From assembly GCA_023250155.1 (NCBI GenBank), contig JAHFBG010000002.1, forward strand, positions 1 through 64,000: a stretch of 64,000 nt of DNA. The letters run 5' to 3'. Every line of letters begins with the position of its first letter. The first letter of the stretch is position 1. The notes under the pieces are model-generated. The model worked only from the letters and a program-made list of their open reading frames with translations. It was not told the DNA's origin and made no database searches. Source of the DNA: Candidatus Melainabacteria bacterium (GTDB lineage: Bacteria; Cyanobacteriota; Vampirovibrionia; 2-02-FULL-35-15). Position numbers and translations under genes: made by a program. Below, piece after piece: positions 26,711 to 36,700 of this stretch.

Positions 26711-27832
26711 TTAAACCTCTTCCTCTGGCAATTCTTGAGCATTTCCAGAATCAAGAGTAGCGCTTGATTGGGCTCTGAGTTCTTGGATTTTAGCTCTGAC
26801 CTTAGTTTCTATTTCTTTTAGTAGCTTAGGGTTTGAAGCTATGACTTCTACTGACTTTTCTCTTCCTTGTCCTATTCTTTCAGATCCATAGCTAAACCAT
26901 GTGCCTGATTTTTGGACTACATCAAAGCTACAGGCTACATCAAGGAGTGAGCTTTCAAAGCTAATCCCTTTTCCATAGAGAAGATCAAACTCAGCTATTC
27001 TAAATGGTGGAGCTACTTTATTCTTTACTACTTTGACCTTGATTCTATTTCCATATTCTACATTGTCTTTTTTCAAGGTTTCAATTCTTCTTACATCAAG
27101 TCGTATTGAAGCATAGTATTTAAGAGCATTTCCGCCAGTCGTGGTTTCTGATGGTCCATACATGACACCGATTTTTTGCCTCATTTGGTTTATGAAAATA
27201 ACTACACTTTTAGTCTTACTTACAATGCCTGTTAGCTTTCTAAGTGCTTGAGACATAAGCCTTGCTTGTAAGCCCATATGTGAGTCACCCATTTCACCTT
27301 CAATTTCTGCTTTAGGTACAAGTGCTGCAACTGAATCTATTACTATTACATCGATGGCTCCAGATCTTACAAGCTGTTCAGTAATTTCTAGAGCTTGTTC
27401 ACCTGTATCAGGCTGACTGACTAATAAATCATCAGTGTTTACACCAAGTGCTTTAGCGTATTCAGGGTCTAATGCATGTTCTGCATCTATAACGGCTGCA
27501 GTCCCACCAAGTTTTTGAGCTTGAGCACAAATATGCATGGCTACTGTGGTCTTCCCACTTGATTCGGGTCCAAATATTTCTATAACTCTTCCACGTGGTA
27601 CTCCACCAATTCCTAGTGCTAAATCTAATGATAGTGCTCCTGTAGGAATGGCATCTATTATATTGTACTTAGCCTCACCAAGCCTCATAACTGCACCCTT
27701 ACCAAAATCCTTTTCGATTTTTTCAAGGGTTAAGCTTAATGCATTTAAGCGTTCTTGTTTTTCATCAGGCTTAGCATCTGCCTTTTCACGTCCCTTTTCT
27801 TTTGTTTCTTCTCTTGTCATTGTCTTTGCCAT
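26711..27832 (-). CDS. recA: Recombinase RecA
   Basis: A 373-residue RecA: ATP-dependent strand exchange and LexA co-protease. Walker [10 protein letters not shown] is at about 88, Walker [11 protein letters not shown] at about 164, and the DNA loops ([14 protein letters not shown]) are intact. An N-terminal charged extension of about 20 residues ([17 protein letters not shown]) is unusual. Ribosome site GGAGGAAAC. It is 16 bases downstream of a secreted unknown. No SOS box was recognised before it. Confidence 0.97.
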   Translation of the reverse strand: MAKTMTREETKEKGREKADAKPDEKQERLNALSLTLEKIEKDFGKGAVMRLGEAKYNIIDAIPTGALSLDLALGIGGVPRGRVIEIFGPESSGKTTVAMHICAQAQKLGGTAAVIDAEHALDPEYAKALGVNTDDLLVSQPDTGEQALEITEQLVRSGAIDVIVIDSVAALVPKAEIEGEMGDSHMGLQARLMSQALRKLTGIVSKTKSVVIFINQMRQKIGVMYGPSETTTGGNALKYYASIRLDVRRIETLKKDNVEYGNRIKVKVVKNKVAPPFRIAEFDLLYGKGISFESSLLDVACSFDVVQKSGTWFSYGSERIGQGREKSVEVIASNPKLLKEIETKVRAKIQELRAQSSATLDSGNAQELPEEEV

Positions 27833-27848
27833 ACGATGTTTCCTCCGT

Positions 27849-28940
27849 TTATTTTTCTACACCTAAAAAATCTAATGGGGTATTTTGAGTCGCTGCTAGC
27901 TCTATTTTTAGCTGTTCATCTAGTTCACTAATAGCCTGTGGTCCTGCAAGCTCAGCTAATGATGTCTTATAAAATCTCATTTGTGCATCTATGTTTCTAA
28001 CATCTCGTTCAATGGCTCTTCTTTGTATATGGGCTAAAACTTCTGTCTCTGGAGATTTTAGTTCACTGGCATCCAGGCAGTCTTTCTTTGCTTCTTCTAA
28101 TTCACTGGTAGCAAGTGTACGCTCTACCATAAGTCTTTTATAGTCGTGATATCTTTGTCTTAATCGTTCAGCCACTTCATCAACCATCATAAATAAAATT
28201 ATAGTTTCAGTTTGTGAGAGCTGAAGCTGGGTTTGGTTCTTGTTCATCTTGCCTTCAATAACACTTCCTAGAACACGCCCCCCTACCTGGCTTCCATAAT
28301 AAGCACCAGCATTATTTGTAATGGCTTGTAGTGCATAAAAAGGTAAGAATATAGCAGCTCCAATGGTTTTGGATAAAACAGAATTTGCTGCTTGTGGTGA
28401 ATCAGCAGGAGTTAGTTTTTGAACAATGAATTGAATGGTTTTATTTCTTTCAATAGTTGCTTTCCAGAGGTTTAATAATTGCTCCTGTTCGCTTCTTGAA
28501 AAAAAATCATCAATGGCTTTTTGTTCATCAGTAGTTAATTGTAATGAAGGTTGAATGAAGTTTAATCCTTGCTCTTCTGCTTTTTGTAAAGATTTGCGCT
28601 TGTCTTCAAGCCCAGAAAGATCTTCTTTTTCATTATCTTTTAAATCGAGTTTGATTGTATTGTCTGAAGATGGCTCACTGAGCTTTAGTGGAAGGTTTAT
28701 TGTGGTTGGAATGTTTTGTAGTGTAGACACACTTCCTTTTAAAGGCTGTTCAATCTTTCCAAACATTGGAATTGCTGCACCTGAAACTTTCTCTAATTCT
28801 TTTAGCTTATTCTCTTGTTCATCAGTGAGCTTGGCATATGAAATATTAGTTTGAACTAAAAGAAGGAAGATTATGCATGGAAGATATATGCTTAGTGATT
28901 TTAGGTTTTTTTTAAGTTTTATTAACATGCTATTATTCAT
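27849..28940 (-). CDS. Secreted helical protein of unknown function
   Basis: A 363-residue protein with an N-terminal signal peptide (hydrophobic core [14 protein letters not shown], cut near ISYA). The mature part is mostly helical with coiled-coil stretches (about 250-320) and one Gly/Ala-rich hydrophobic segment (about 190-225, [15 protein letters not shown]) that could insert in a membrane. No known domain is recognised. It may be in one unit with recA (16 bases), which would be an unusual pairing. Confidence 0.7.
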   Translation of the reverse strand: MNNSMLIKLKKNLKSLSIYLPCIIFLLLVQTNISYAKLTDEQENKLKELEKVSGAAIPMFGKIEQPLKGSVSTLQNIPTTINLPLKLSEPSSDNTIKLDLKDNEKEDLSGLEDKRKSLQKAEEQGLNFIQPSLQLTTDEQKAIDDFFSRSEQEQLLNLWKATIERNKTIQFIVQKLTPADSPQAANSVLSKTIGAAIFLPFYALQAITNNAGAYYGSQVGGRVLGSVIEGKMNKNQTQLQLSQTETIILFMMVDEVAERLRQRYHDYKRLMVERTLATSELEEAKKDCLDASELKSPETEVLAHIQRRAIERDVRNIDAQMRFYKTSLAELAGPQAISELDEQLKIELAATQNTPLDFLGVEK

Positions 28941-28960
28941 TGAAGTGAGGAATTATCTTT

Positions 28961-29140
28961 AAAGATATGTTTCTACCTACCGCCGGTTTTTTCGCTGCGC
29001 TCCCAAAACCGGCTTTCCATAGTGCTTCCGGGTTACTACTTATAACATCCTACAGATTTTACCGAATAAATCGGATAAAATCTTACCTCATAAGCTGTTT
29101 ATTTAGAAATATTATGTTAGGTAGGCAGTAACAAAGATAT
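28961..29140. mobile_element. MITE-like element with 8-bp target duplication
   Basis: A 164-base element (28969-29132) with imperfect 13-bp terminal inverted repeats: left GTTTCTACCTACC (28969-28981), right GGTAGGCAGTAAC (29120-29132), 11 of 13 positions pairing. It is flanked on both sides by the exact 8-base direct repeat AAAGATAT (28961-28968 and 29133-29140). Inside are a GCCGGTTTT/AAAACCGGC hairpin (28982-28990, 29005-29013) and a second smaller one. There is no coding capacity, so it would be moved by a transposase elsewhere. Confidence 0.7.
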
Positions 29141-29395
29141 ACTATCAGGTTTGTACTTTAAAAACTGTAACCGAGAGTTACACAGACTAGGCTAAAAAGA
29201 GGATTTTATCCTTGTGACTTGATAAGACAGGTTGGTGGTAATACTAATCCACGCAATTAAACTCACTATTTTCCGCGCCCAGAAAACTTTGTCTGCAGTA
29301 AGGCAGGCAGAAAATGCAAGCCTATTTAAGTGGATTGGCAATGAATTGGAAATTTCTAAAATATGGTTTAATAATTTAGGTAAGGATAAATAAAA
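29141..29395. other. Structured-looking leader upstream of Cys-rich genes
   Basis: No gene is seen. An imperfect TGTAACC/GGTTACA-like inverted repeat is at about 29168-29184, similar to the one at 46839. AATCCAC (29246-29252) can pair with GTGGATT (29330-29336) around several smaller stems, so a folded 5' leader for the gene at 29396 is possible. I cannot match it to a known riboswitch. Confidence 0.3.
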
Positions 29396-29704
29396 ATGAA
29401 AACAAATAAAAAAGTATTAATTGTAAGTTTTTTTGTATTTTTGTTAATTGGTTTAGTGATAGTACCTTTGCAAGGTCAATGTTTTTTTAAATCAAAGACT
29501 CAGAACAAAGAAGTAAAGCCAGCCAGTTGTACACCTGTCGGTCAATTAGAATGTCCACAAGGGTTTTCTCCTGATTGTCCAAAACAATACAAACCTTCTT
29601 GTGTTTTTGTAGGTACGATGCAATTACCAGCTTGCTTAGCAGATGGTACTGATACTACATTTTATAGTTATAGTCTAGATAAAATTAAATGCCAGAAGAA
29701 ATAA
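29396..29704 (+). CDS. Small Cys-rich secreted protein A
   Basis: A 102-residue protein with a signal peptide (about 1-28) and seven Cys in the sequence. The mature part has the pattern GQLECPQGFSPDCPKQYKPSC and then VGTMQLPAC. The next gene has the same pattern, so the two are tandem paralogues: C-x-x-x-GQ-x-x-CP-x-GF...C...P-x-C-x-F-x-G...P-x-C. Disulfide-stabilised and extracytoplasmic; function unknown. Confidence 0.7.
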   Translation: MKTNKKVLIVSFFVFLLIGLVIVPLQGQCFFKSKTQNKEVKPASCTPVGQLECPQGFSPDCPKQYKPSCVFVGTMQLPACLADGTDTTFYSYSLDKIKCQKK

Positions 29705-29731
29705 AATTGAGAATGGAGAATTAAGAATTGA
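29704..29731. repeat. 7-base tandem repeat that contains a start codon
   Basis: Four heptamers AAATTGA, GAATGGA, GAATTAA and GAATTGA run from the stop of the upstream gene into the next gene. The TTG start codon at 29728 lies in the fourth unit, and the GGAG of the second unit is the likely ribosome site. Confidence 0.7.
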
Positions 29732-30090
29732 GTAAGCAAAGAAAATTTGTAATTTTGTTTTTTTTAGTTCTTGTGATTTGTTTTAATGTAAGTAGTGCAT
29801 TAGCAGTTTCGGAACTGTCTCTCTGCCCTCTTTGTGATAGAGCAGGACAAATCATCTGTCCTGAAGGTTTTGAAGCTATTTGTTCTGATGAAACAGCAAA
29901 TACATATGAACCAAAATGTATTTTTTATGGGGATAAATATATTCCAGGATGTTGGAAGTTTGTAGGTATAAACAAACTAAATTTTGATTTAATGCCTGCT
30001 AATATGCCACCGTCTATAATGATTGATATTATTGGCGGAGGAGAGACATATACATTAAACCGTGAAATTGTTGGATGTAAAAAACTTTAA
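29728..30090 (+). CDS. Small Cys-rich secreted protein B
   Basis: A 120-residue paralogue of the preceding gene. TTG 29728 is chosen as start because no other start codon leaves a complete signal peptide (KFVILFFLVLVICFNVSSALA). The mature part has GQIICPEGFEAICSD and PKCIFYGDKYIPGC in the same order as protein A. Start and ribosome site are supplied by a tandem repeat. Function unknown. Confidence 0.7.
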   Translation: MSKQRKFVILFFLVLVICFNVSSALAVSELSLCPLCDRAGQIICPEGFEAICSDETANTYEPKCIFYGDKYIPGCWKFVGINKLNFDLMPANMPPSIMIDIIGGGETYTLNREIVGCKKL

Positions 30091-30096
30091 TTACGA

Positions 30097-30102
30097 TATA
30101 AT
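30097..30102 (+). promoter_or_regulatory. -10 box of a probable leaderless promoter
   Basis: TATAAT ends eight bases before the ATG of the acyl-CoA dehydrogenase gene. No ribosome site is present. Confidence 0.45.
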
Positions 30103-30110
30103 ATGAAGTT

Positions 30111-31322
30111 ATGGATTTTGAATTAACAAATGAACAAATAATGGTTGCAAACTCAAGCAGAGATTTTGCAAAAAGAGAAATTTATCCAGGTCTTAGAGAA
30201 CGTGATGAGAAAGCAGAACCTGATTTTAATATTTTAAAAAAGATGGGACAAAACGGTTTCCTTGGAATTTGTATACCAAGAAAATACGGTGGACAAGGGA
30301 TGGATTATATTTCTATGGGGCTTTGCTGTCTTGAATTTGAAAAGATAGATTCTACAGCACGGGTAGTTTTATCTGTTCATCTTGGATTGAACTCAATGAC
30401 TCTTCTTACCTGGGGAACAGAAGAACAAAAAAAGAAATATTTAACCCCATTAGCCAAAGGTGAAAAAATTGGTGCATTTGGACTTACTGAACCTAATGCA
30501 GGATCTGATGTCTCTGGTATTCAAACCACTGCAGTATTAAAAGGTGATCATTATATTTTAAATGGAGAAAAGACATGGATTTCACTAGCTACTGTTGCTG
30601 ATACTTTTCTTATTTTTGCTTATACGGATAAATCAAAAGGTACAAAAGGAATATCTGCATTCATTGTAGAGAAAGACTTTCCAGGTGTATCATCTAGTAC
30701 TATTCATGGAAAGCTTGGTGTAAGGTCAGGAAATACAGGAAGTGTTGCCTTTCAGGATGCAAAAATACCAAAAGAAAATCTTATTGGAAAAGAAGGTGAT
30801 GGATTAAAAGTAGCACTTAGCTCTATTGACAATGGGCGATATACAGTAGCTTCTGGGGCAGTTGGCATTATAGAAGCATGTTTAGAAGCTAGTGTTAAAT
30901 ATTCTCATGAAAGAGAAACATTTGGAAAAGAAATCGGAAAGCATCAGCTAGTCCAGCAAATGATTGCAAAGATGTCTTCAGGAAGAGATATAGGAAGACT
31001 TCTTACCTACCAAGTTGGGTGGCTTAAAAATAAGGGCATGAGAAACACAAGAGAAGTGTCACTTGCTAAATGGGTGAACTGCAACAATGCATTTGAAGCA
31101 GCAAATGATGCACTTCAAATTTTAGGTGCTTATGGTTATTCTAATGAGTTTGATATTGAAAGGCACTTTAGAAATTCACGAGGTGCGCTTATTTATGAAG
31201 GCACACGTGAGATTCATACTTTAATCCAGGCTGAGTATGCACTTGGTTATAGAGAAGATAAACCTCTTGAAAAGCAATTGCCACCGTGGAATAGTGAAGA
31301 ATTAGAACGTGTGGGTGCTTAA
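30111..31322 (+). CDS. Acyl-CoA dehydrogenase family protein
   Basis: A 403-residue FAD enzyme of the acyl-CoA dehydrogenase family, which introduces the first double bond in fatty-acid or branched-chain oxidation. Signatures: GAFGLTEPNAGSD (FAD/substrate loop), the ERETFGKEIGKHQLVQ helix and the C-terminal IYEGTREIH, where Glu of YEGT is the usual catalytic base. Substrate length cannot be told from the sequence. A second member is at 51736. Confidence 0.93.
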   Translation: MDFELTNEQIMVANSSRDFAKREIYPGLRERDEKAEPDFNILKKMGQNGFLGICIPRKYGGQGMDYISMGLCCLEFEKIDSTARVVLSVHLGLNSMTLLTWGTEEQKKKYLTPLAKGEKIGAFGLTEPNAGSDVSGIQTTAVLKGDHYILNGEKTWISLATVADTFLIFAYTDKSKGTKGISAFIVEKDFPGVSSSTIHGKLGVRSGNTGSVAFQDAKIPKENLIGKEGDGLKVALSSIDNGRYTVASGAVGIIEACLEASVKYSHERETFGKEIGKHQLVQQMIAKMSSGRDIGRLLTYQVGWLKNKGMRNTREVSLAKWVNCNNAFEAANDALQILGAYGYSNEFDIERHFRNSRGALIYEGTREIHTLIQAEYALGYREDKPLEKQLPPWNSEELERVGA

Positions 31323-31432
31323 GCTCTTAATAAGTTAAAAGGTAGTACAAGCTTAATAACTGCAAGACCAATTTTTAATTTTGACATATCTTAATTGCAC
31401 TGTTAAACTAAACCCAATTTGAGCATTTAATT

Positions 31433-32218
31433 ATGTCTAAGATTTCACCTATCCCAACTAGTCCTGATAATCCTTTGATAAGAGTAATTAAAAAGCGTAT
31501 TCATGATTCTAGCCAAGGTGTTACAAATGCTGAAAAGTATTTATTAAGGGACAAAATAAAACAATTAGATATTTTAAGTACAGCAGAAGATTTATTTTTA
31601 GAAATTTGTGTTTTAGAGCAGGGAAAATCATTGAGATATTATGAATGGAAACTTGAACTTGAAAAAATATTGAAAAAGACCTCACTCCAAAATAAGATTT
31701 GGAGCATTATAAAGTTAGTTTTTTACGGACTTCCTCCAAGAATAAAAATATATTTTCGTGACTTAGATAACTTATATAAAACTTTACTACCCAAAGTACA
31801 AGAAGAAAAATTGTCAAAATATACTTTTGCTAAATTAGATCATAGGTTCCAATCTGAACAAAACAGTCAAGTTGTCCAAAACCTTGATGAGTCTTCTGAA
31901 GAGTACTATGAATTAGACATTAGCTTACCTGAAAATGATATAAACAACTTGCAAGAAGATAATTATTTGAGTAGAAAATTCCATGATACTTTAAATTTGT
32001 TTAGTAAAGCAGGAATAATTTGTGATTTAGAGTTTAATTCTTCAAAGGCTCACACTCGTCGAAGATTGTTGCCTGAGTTCATGGTTTCTTTTTACTTAAG
32101 TCGCGAAGGAATTGATTTCTTTAAAAGAATCTTACAAAGAAGAAATTGTTCTATTTCTGAATCAGAGGAAAAATCTGTAGGAAATACATCATTAACTTCT
32201 TTAGGATACTTATCCTGA
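31433..32218 (+). CDS. Protein of unknown function
   Basis: A 261-residue protein without signal peptide or membrane helix. It is Lys/Glu/Leu-rich and probably helical at the start (about 40-110), with an acidic middle (about 150-185) and a basic segment (AHTRRRLLPEF) near 215. I do not recognise a domain. No clear ribosome site. It is about 110 bases after the acyl-CoA dehydrogenase and before a secreted peptidase. Confidence 0.6.
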   Translation: MSKISPIPTSPDNPLIRVIKKRIHDSSQGVTNAEKYLLRDKIKQLDILSTAEDLFLEICVLEQGKSLRYYEWKLELEKILKKTSLQNKIWSIIKLVFYGLPPRIKIYFRDLDNLYKTLLPKVQEEKLSKYTFAKLDHRFQSEQNSQVVQNLDESSEEYYELDISLPENDINNLQEDNYLSRKFHDTLNLFSKAGIICDLEFNSSKAHTRRRLLPEFMVSFYLSREGIDFFKRILQRRNCSISESEEKSVGNTSLTSLGYLS

Positions 32219-32351
32219 CTATGCCCCTGTAGGTCAATACCGATTAAGTCTTGAAAAAAAGACTATCTGTTGTAAGATATTACTTAATTAAATATACCTA
32301 ACACATACAATTTGAAGAAAAGTTTGTGTCATCTTTTTGAAAGGAATAAGT

Positions 32352-33725
32352 ATGAAAATCCCAAGTCTTGCTAAAGCAGTTTTATTTCCACTATCTTTAA
32401 TTCCACTTTCTGAAGTTAAAGGAGATACTAAGCCAGTACAAACAAACCAAGCTCAAGTAAGCACTAACACTTTAACTAAAGAGCATTGGTATTCAGCACT
32501 TTCTACATTGAACCCTAATCCTATTTCAAAGTTAATGTTATCAATTCCTTCTACTATAGAAGAATCAAAATATAAAATCAATGAAATTATTACTGATAAA
32601 TCTAGGATGAGTGAAGGGTGTGAAGCATATTATGGAGTTGATACAAAAGGCAAAGCCAGGTTTTATGTAGTGCTATGTACAGAAGCAAGAACTGATTCCA
32701 TGCTTTCAATAGCATATGAACAAGATCAATTTGAAAAAGGAAATATTTTTCCAAGATCTAATGATCCAAATACTCCTGTAGCATGGGTTGATGCAAAGAA
32801 AGCTGGTTTAGATGGGGTATTTCTTGTTTATGAAAAAAATAATACTTATGAGGTTAAATACCAATTTTCCTCACTGATTGTTACTCCAAAACATTCTTAT
32901 GTGAATCCTAACTATTTAATTAACCTACAAAATGAATTAGTTAAACTACCTCGAAGTATAAGGAGTGAACTTTCAAAGTCTGGCAAATATGTGTTGATTG
33001 CAAAAAATGTTGAAGATGCATATTATGCTTACTATCCTTCCTGGAGAGCAGAAGATAAGTGGAAAGGAACAGATCCTACAAGACCGGTATATGAGTTTAC
33101 TAAAACTGGTTGGAGAGATAATAGAAAGCATGCAAACACTGGTGGATTGTATGTAGAGAACTATGCAATCATTCCTCAAACCTATACTATATATGGGACA
33201 AACACTTTATATGATTATTCAAACAACAAAGCGGAAATCAGAAGAGTTTTATTTCATGAATTAGGTCATGCTTTTGATGATCTTTACTCTAGTAGGTTTT
33301 CAGATACTGCAGAGTTTAAAGCAACACATAGTGCTGATATTAAAAAGTTTTCTAGTGAGAAAAAAGAAAAGTTCAAATATTTCTACAATAGTACAAGTGA
33401 ACTATTTGCTGAGCTTTTTTCTTCTCTTTTTGAAGGTTCTCCTAATGCAAAAGATTTGTTGGAGGACTTTCCAAAATCTGCAGAACACATTCGTCAGAGT
33501 GTGTTACCGAGATATGGGGTTGACATTTCTGTAGATCATATTAGAAAGAATATATATCCTGATTACTTAAAGAGTCCTAAGGATAAAGGTAAGACTGAAA
33601 TCCAAAAAGTATCTAGTCTAATCACTATTCCTGATTTTCCTCAAGAATACATGATGGCTATGAATAATGATCGCAGATTAGAATTGCCATTGGCTGAAAA
33701 CCCTTACCACAAAGGCAATGTATAA
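32352..33725 (+). CDS. Secreted zinc peptidase, anthrax lethal-factor-like fold
   Basis: A 457-residue protein. ATG 32352 is preferred over an earlier TTG because it has a ribosome site (GAAAGGAATAAGT) and starts a signal peptide (MKIPSLAKAVLFPLSLIPL). The C-terminal half carries HELGHAFDD at about residue 298 (HExxH zinc motif) and then TSELFAELFSSLF, whose second Glu fits the third ligand. This HExGHAxDD ... E-x-FAE-x-F layout is the one of the catalytic domain of anthrax lethal factor and related ATLF/Pro-Pro peptidases. Target unknown; the N-terminal 290 residues are not recognised. Confidence 0.75.
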   Translation: MKIPSLAKAVLFPLSLIPLSEVKGDTKPVQTNQAQVSTNTLTKEHWYSALSTLNPNPISKLMLSIPSTIEESKYKINEIITDKSRMSEGCEAYYGVDTKGKARFYVVLCTEARTDSMLSIAYEQDQFEKGNIFPRSNDPNTPVAWVDAKKAGLDGVFLVYEKNNTYEVKYQFSSLIVTPKHSYVNPNYLINLQNELVKLPRSIRSELSKSGKYVLIAKNVEDAYYAYYPSWRAEDKWKGTDPTRPVYEFTKTGWRDNRKHANTGGLYVENYAIIPQTYTIYGTNTLYDYSNNKAEIRRVLFHELGHAFDDLYSSRFSDTAEFKATHSADIKKFSSEKKEKFKYFYNSTSELFAELFSSLFEGSPNAKDLLEDFPKSAEHIRQSVLPRYGVDISVDHIRKNIYPDYLKSPKDKGKTEIQKVSSLITIPDFPQEYMMAMNNDRRLELPLAENPYHKGNV

Positions 33726-33755
33726 CGACATCTTTATTTTGTCAATCATCTTGAC

Positions 33756-33761
33756 TATACT
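33756..33761 (+). promoter_or_regulatory. -10 box of a probable leaderless promoter
   Basis: TATACT ends six bases before the ATG of the HAD-PEPC gene. No ribosome site is present. Confidence 0.4.
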
Positions 33762-33767
33762 CTAGCT

Positions 33768-36700
33768 ATGCAATTAAAACCAATTACTATTGGATCGCAA
33801 TATTATCCTCTTATTCAGCAATTATCAAATGTTGAGCAAGCACACCTTATAAACAATGTGCAGAATTGCTTTCTAAGATTCCAAAACAAAAAACCACCGG
33901 ACATACTTTTAGTAACTGATGTAGACCATAGCATAATCCCTTGGGAAAAAGAAAAATATAAAAAATCTGTTGATTTGCTTGCATTAAAAAACAATCAGTC
34001 TGTGCTTAGAGATATACAAGAGAGGTCTATAACTGCTCTTGTTACTGGTCTGGGATGGAGATCCATGAAAGAAATAAACTCTTACTTTGAAGGATTTCCT
34101 GTCATAGACTTTCTTTCATGTGATAACGGAAAAGGAGATTTTTTCTTTAATCAAAATGAACACTTACCTCATGAATGGATTAAACAATTAAAACTAGAAG
34201 ATTCAAATTTTGGTTGGCAGTCCTATATGAAAGATAAAGTAGGGTGGGATAAAGTTCTTGTAATGAGTACATTTCACGAGGCTTTGCAGGAGTCTGGATT
34301 TAATGATACTAAGCAGATTCTTCCCATGACTTATCCATTTTATATTATTAAACAAGCCAACATCCAAAATACCAATGTTTCATTAGTGATTGATCCAGAT
34401 GAATCTTCGTTCTACTTGAAAAAAGAACCAGGTATTCTGCCCAAGTTTTATGAGGATTTATCAAAAGATTTATCTGAGCTGATTAAAGATAAGCTAAAAA
34501 AAACAGGCGCTAGTATTAATTATACTGTTTCAGATCATGACAATTATTTTTATTCCTTCTTTTATCCAAATAATGGAACTGAAATCAATAAAGCATCTAT
34601 CATGGATTATCTCTTTGAGATATGCCCTGATGAAATCACAAAGGATATAAAAGCAATTATTGCTATTGGAGATAGTGGAAATGATAGGCATTTAGTTCCT
34701 CATGCAATAAGAGTCTCAAACAATAAAACAATTCCTGTTTATTCTATTTTTTCAGGAACTGGCTTAGTGAACAAGCCTCCTTTTTCAAATCATCCAAGAA
34801 TAGAAATAGCACAAAATACTGGGGATGTGGGAAATGCCATTAGAAATGTAGTGTCGAAAATTGATCAAATCAATCAGAGTGATTTACAATTGAATAGAAT
34901 AGTTGCTCAGAATGTTGTTAGTGCAAAATCTTCTAATACTCAAGAAACTTTAAAAGGACATGGATTTAGTATGCCATTAAGTGAAAATATACATCTAGTA
35001 GGAGATTTGCTTGGAAAAGTTATTTTAGAACAAGCTGGTGATGCTGCTTTCAATAATGTAGAGAAATTAAGAGGGATATCGAAAGAATTGAGAAATGATC
35101 CTTCTTTAGATAGAACAAAAGAAATTGCAGAAATAGTAGAAAAGATGGATCTTGATACATCTATGAAAGTGCTAAGAGCATTTACAATATACTTCCATCT
35201 TGTGAATGAATCTGAAAAAAATGAAATTATAAGAATAAACAGAACCAGAGAGTTAAATGCAAGTCATGATGTACCAAGAAAAGAATCTATTGCTGAAGCA
35301 GTTTATTCATTGCAAAAAAGAGGAACTACTAAGGAAGAGTTGCAAGCTCTCTTAAACAAGTTAAACATACAGCCTGTTTTTACTGCACATCCTACAGAGG
35401 CTAAAAGACCAGAATTGATTTCAGCACTCAATACCATTTCAGAATTGCTTTATAAGCGTGACATGGAAAAACTAACTCCAAACGAACATAGAGATGTTGA
35501 AACAGAAATAAAAAGACAAATCATGCTTCTTTGGCTAACGCCTGAAATAAGACCTACTCCACCCACGGTTCTGGAAGAAGCAGAAAATACCATTTACTTT
35601 TTATCAAACACAGTTTTTCCAGTTATTCCAACACTTCATGATGATTTAAAGAATGCACTTAAAAACTATTACCCAAAAGATGAGTTTACGATTCCTGCAT
35701 TTTTACAATTTGGTTCTTGGGTGGGGGGAGACAGGGATGGTCATCCCAATGTTACACCTGAGATTACTAAAGAAGTACTGTTACTACAAGCAGATGAGAT
35801 TTTAAAAAAATATGTAAAAATTATTGAAGACTTAAGTCATGAATTTTCTCTTTCTATAAATGCATCACAAGCACTAGTACAATCCATACAAAGTGATCAA
35901 AGTATTATTGCTACTGATTCAAGACTTAATAAACTACATGAGAATGAACCATATAGAATCAAATTTTGGTTTATAGAAAAGAAATTAGAAAACACACTAA
36001 ATGCACTTAACAATAAAATCAATGTTCCAATAGGTGCTAGGTATACAGACTCAAAACAGTTTCTTCATGATTTAAATCTTATTAAAGATAGCTTGAAAGA
36101 AAACAATGCTTCTATAATTACTGAGTCAGGACCGTTAGCTGATTTGATTATTCAGGTAGAGGCTTGTGGATTTCATTTGGCAGAGTTAGATATAAGACAG
36201 CACTGTGATGAGCATGAAAAAGCAGTTACAGAAATTTTATCTGTAGGTCAAATAATGCCCAAGCTTTATAAAGATTTAAGTGAAAATGAAAGAATTGAAC
36301 TCTTAACAAGGCTTTTAAAAGAGCCAGAGAAGCTAGTTATAGAAAAAGATAAGCTTTCTAGTGAAACACAAAAAACATTAGAAGTGTTTAATACCATTCG
36401 TTTTGCCCATGAAAACTTTGGAAAGGAATCAGTTCGATGTTATATAGGTAGTTTTACCCAAAAAGCAAGTGATTTACTTGAAATTATGTTATTGGCTAAA
36501 GAAGCTGATTTGATTAAAATAAAAAATACAAACAATAAACTTGAAGTTCAAAGTGAGATTGATATTGTGCCTTTATCTGAAACAGATGAAGACTTAAGTC
36601 ATCCTGAGACATTGCTTAATAGTTTATTCAATAATGAAATATATAAAACTCATATAGATTCGCGGAACAAGTTTCATGAACATATGTTGGGCTACTCTGA

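Noticed and set aside
29141..29395. Known riboswitch before the Cys-rich genes
   Set aside because: Stems can be drawn, but no conserved core of a riboswitch class that I know could be matched.
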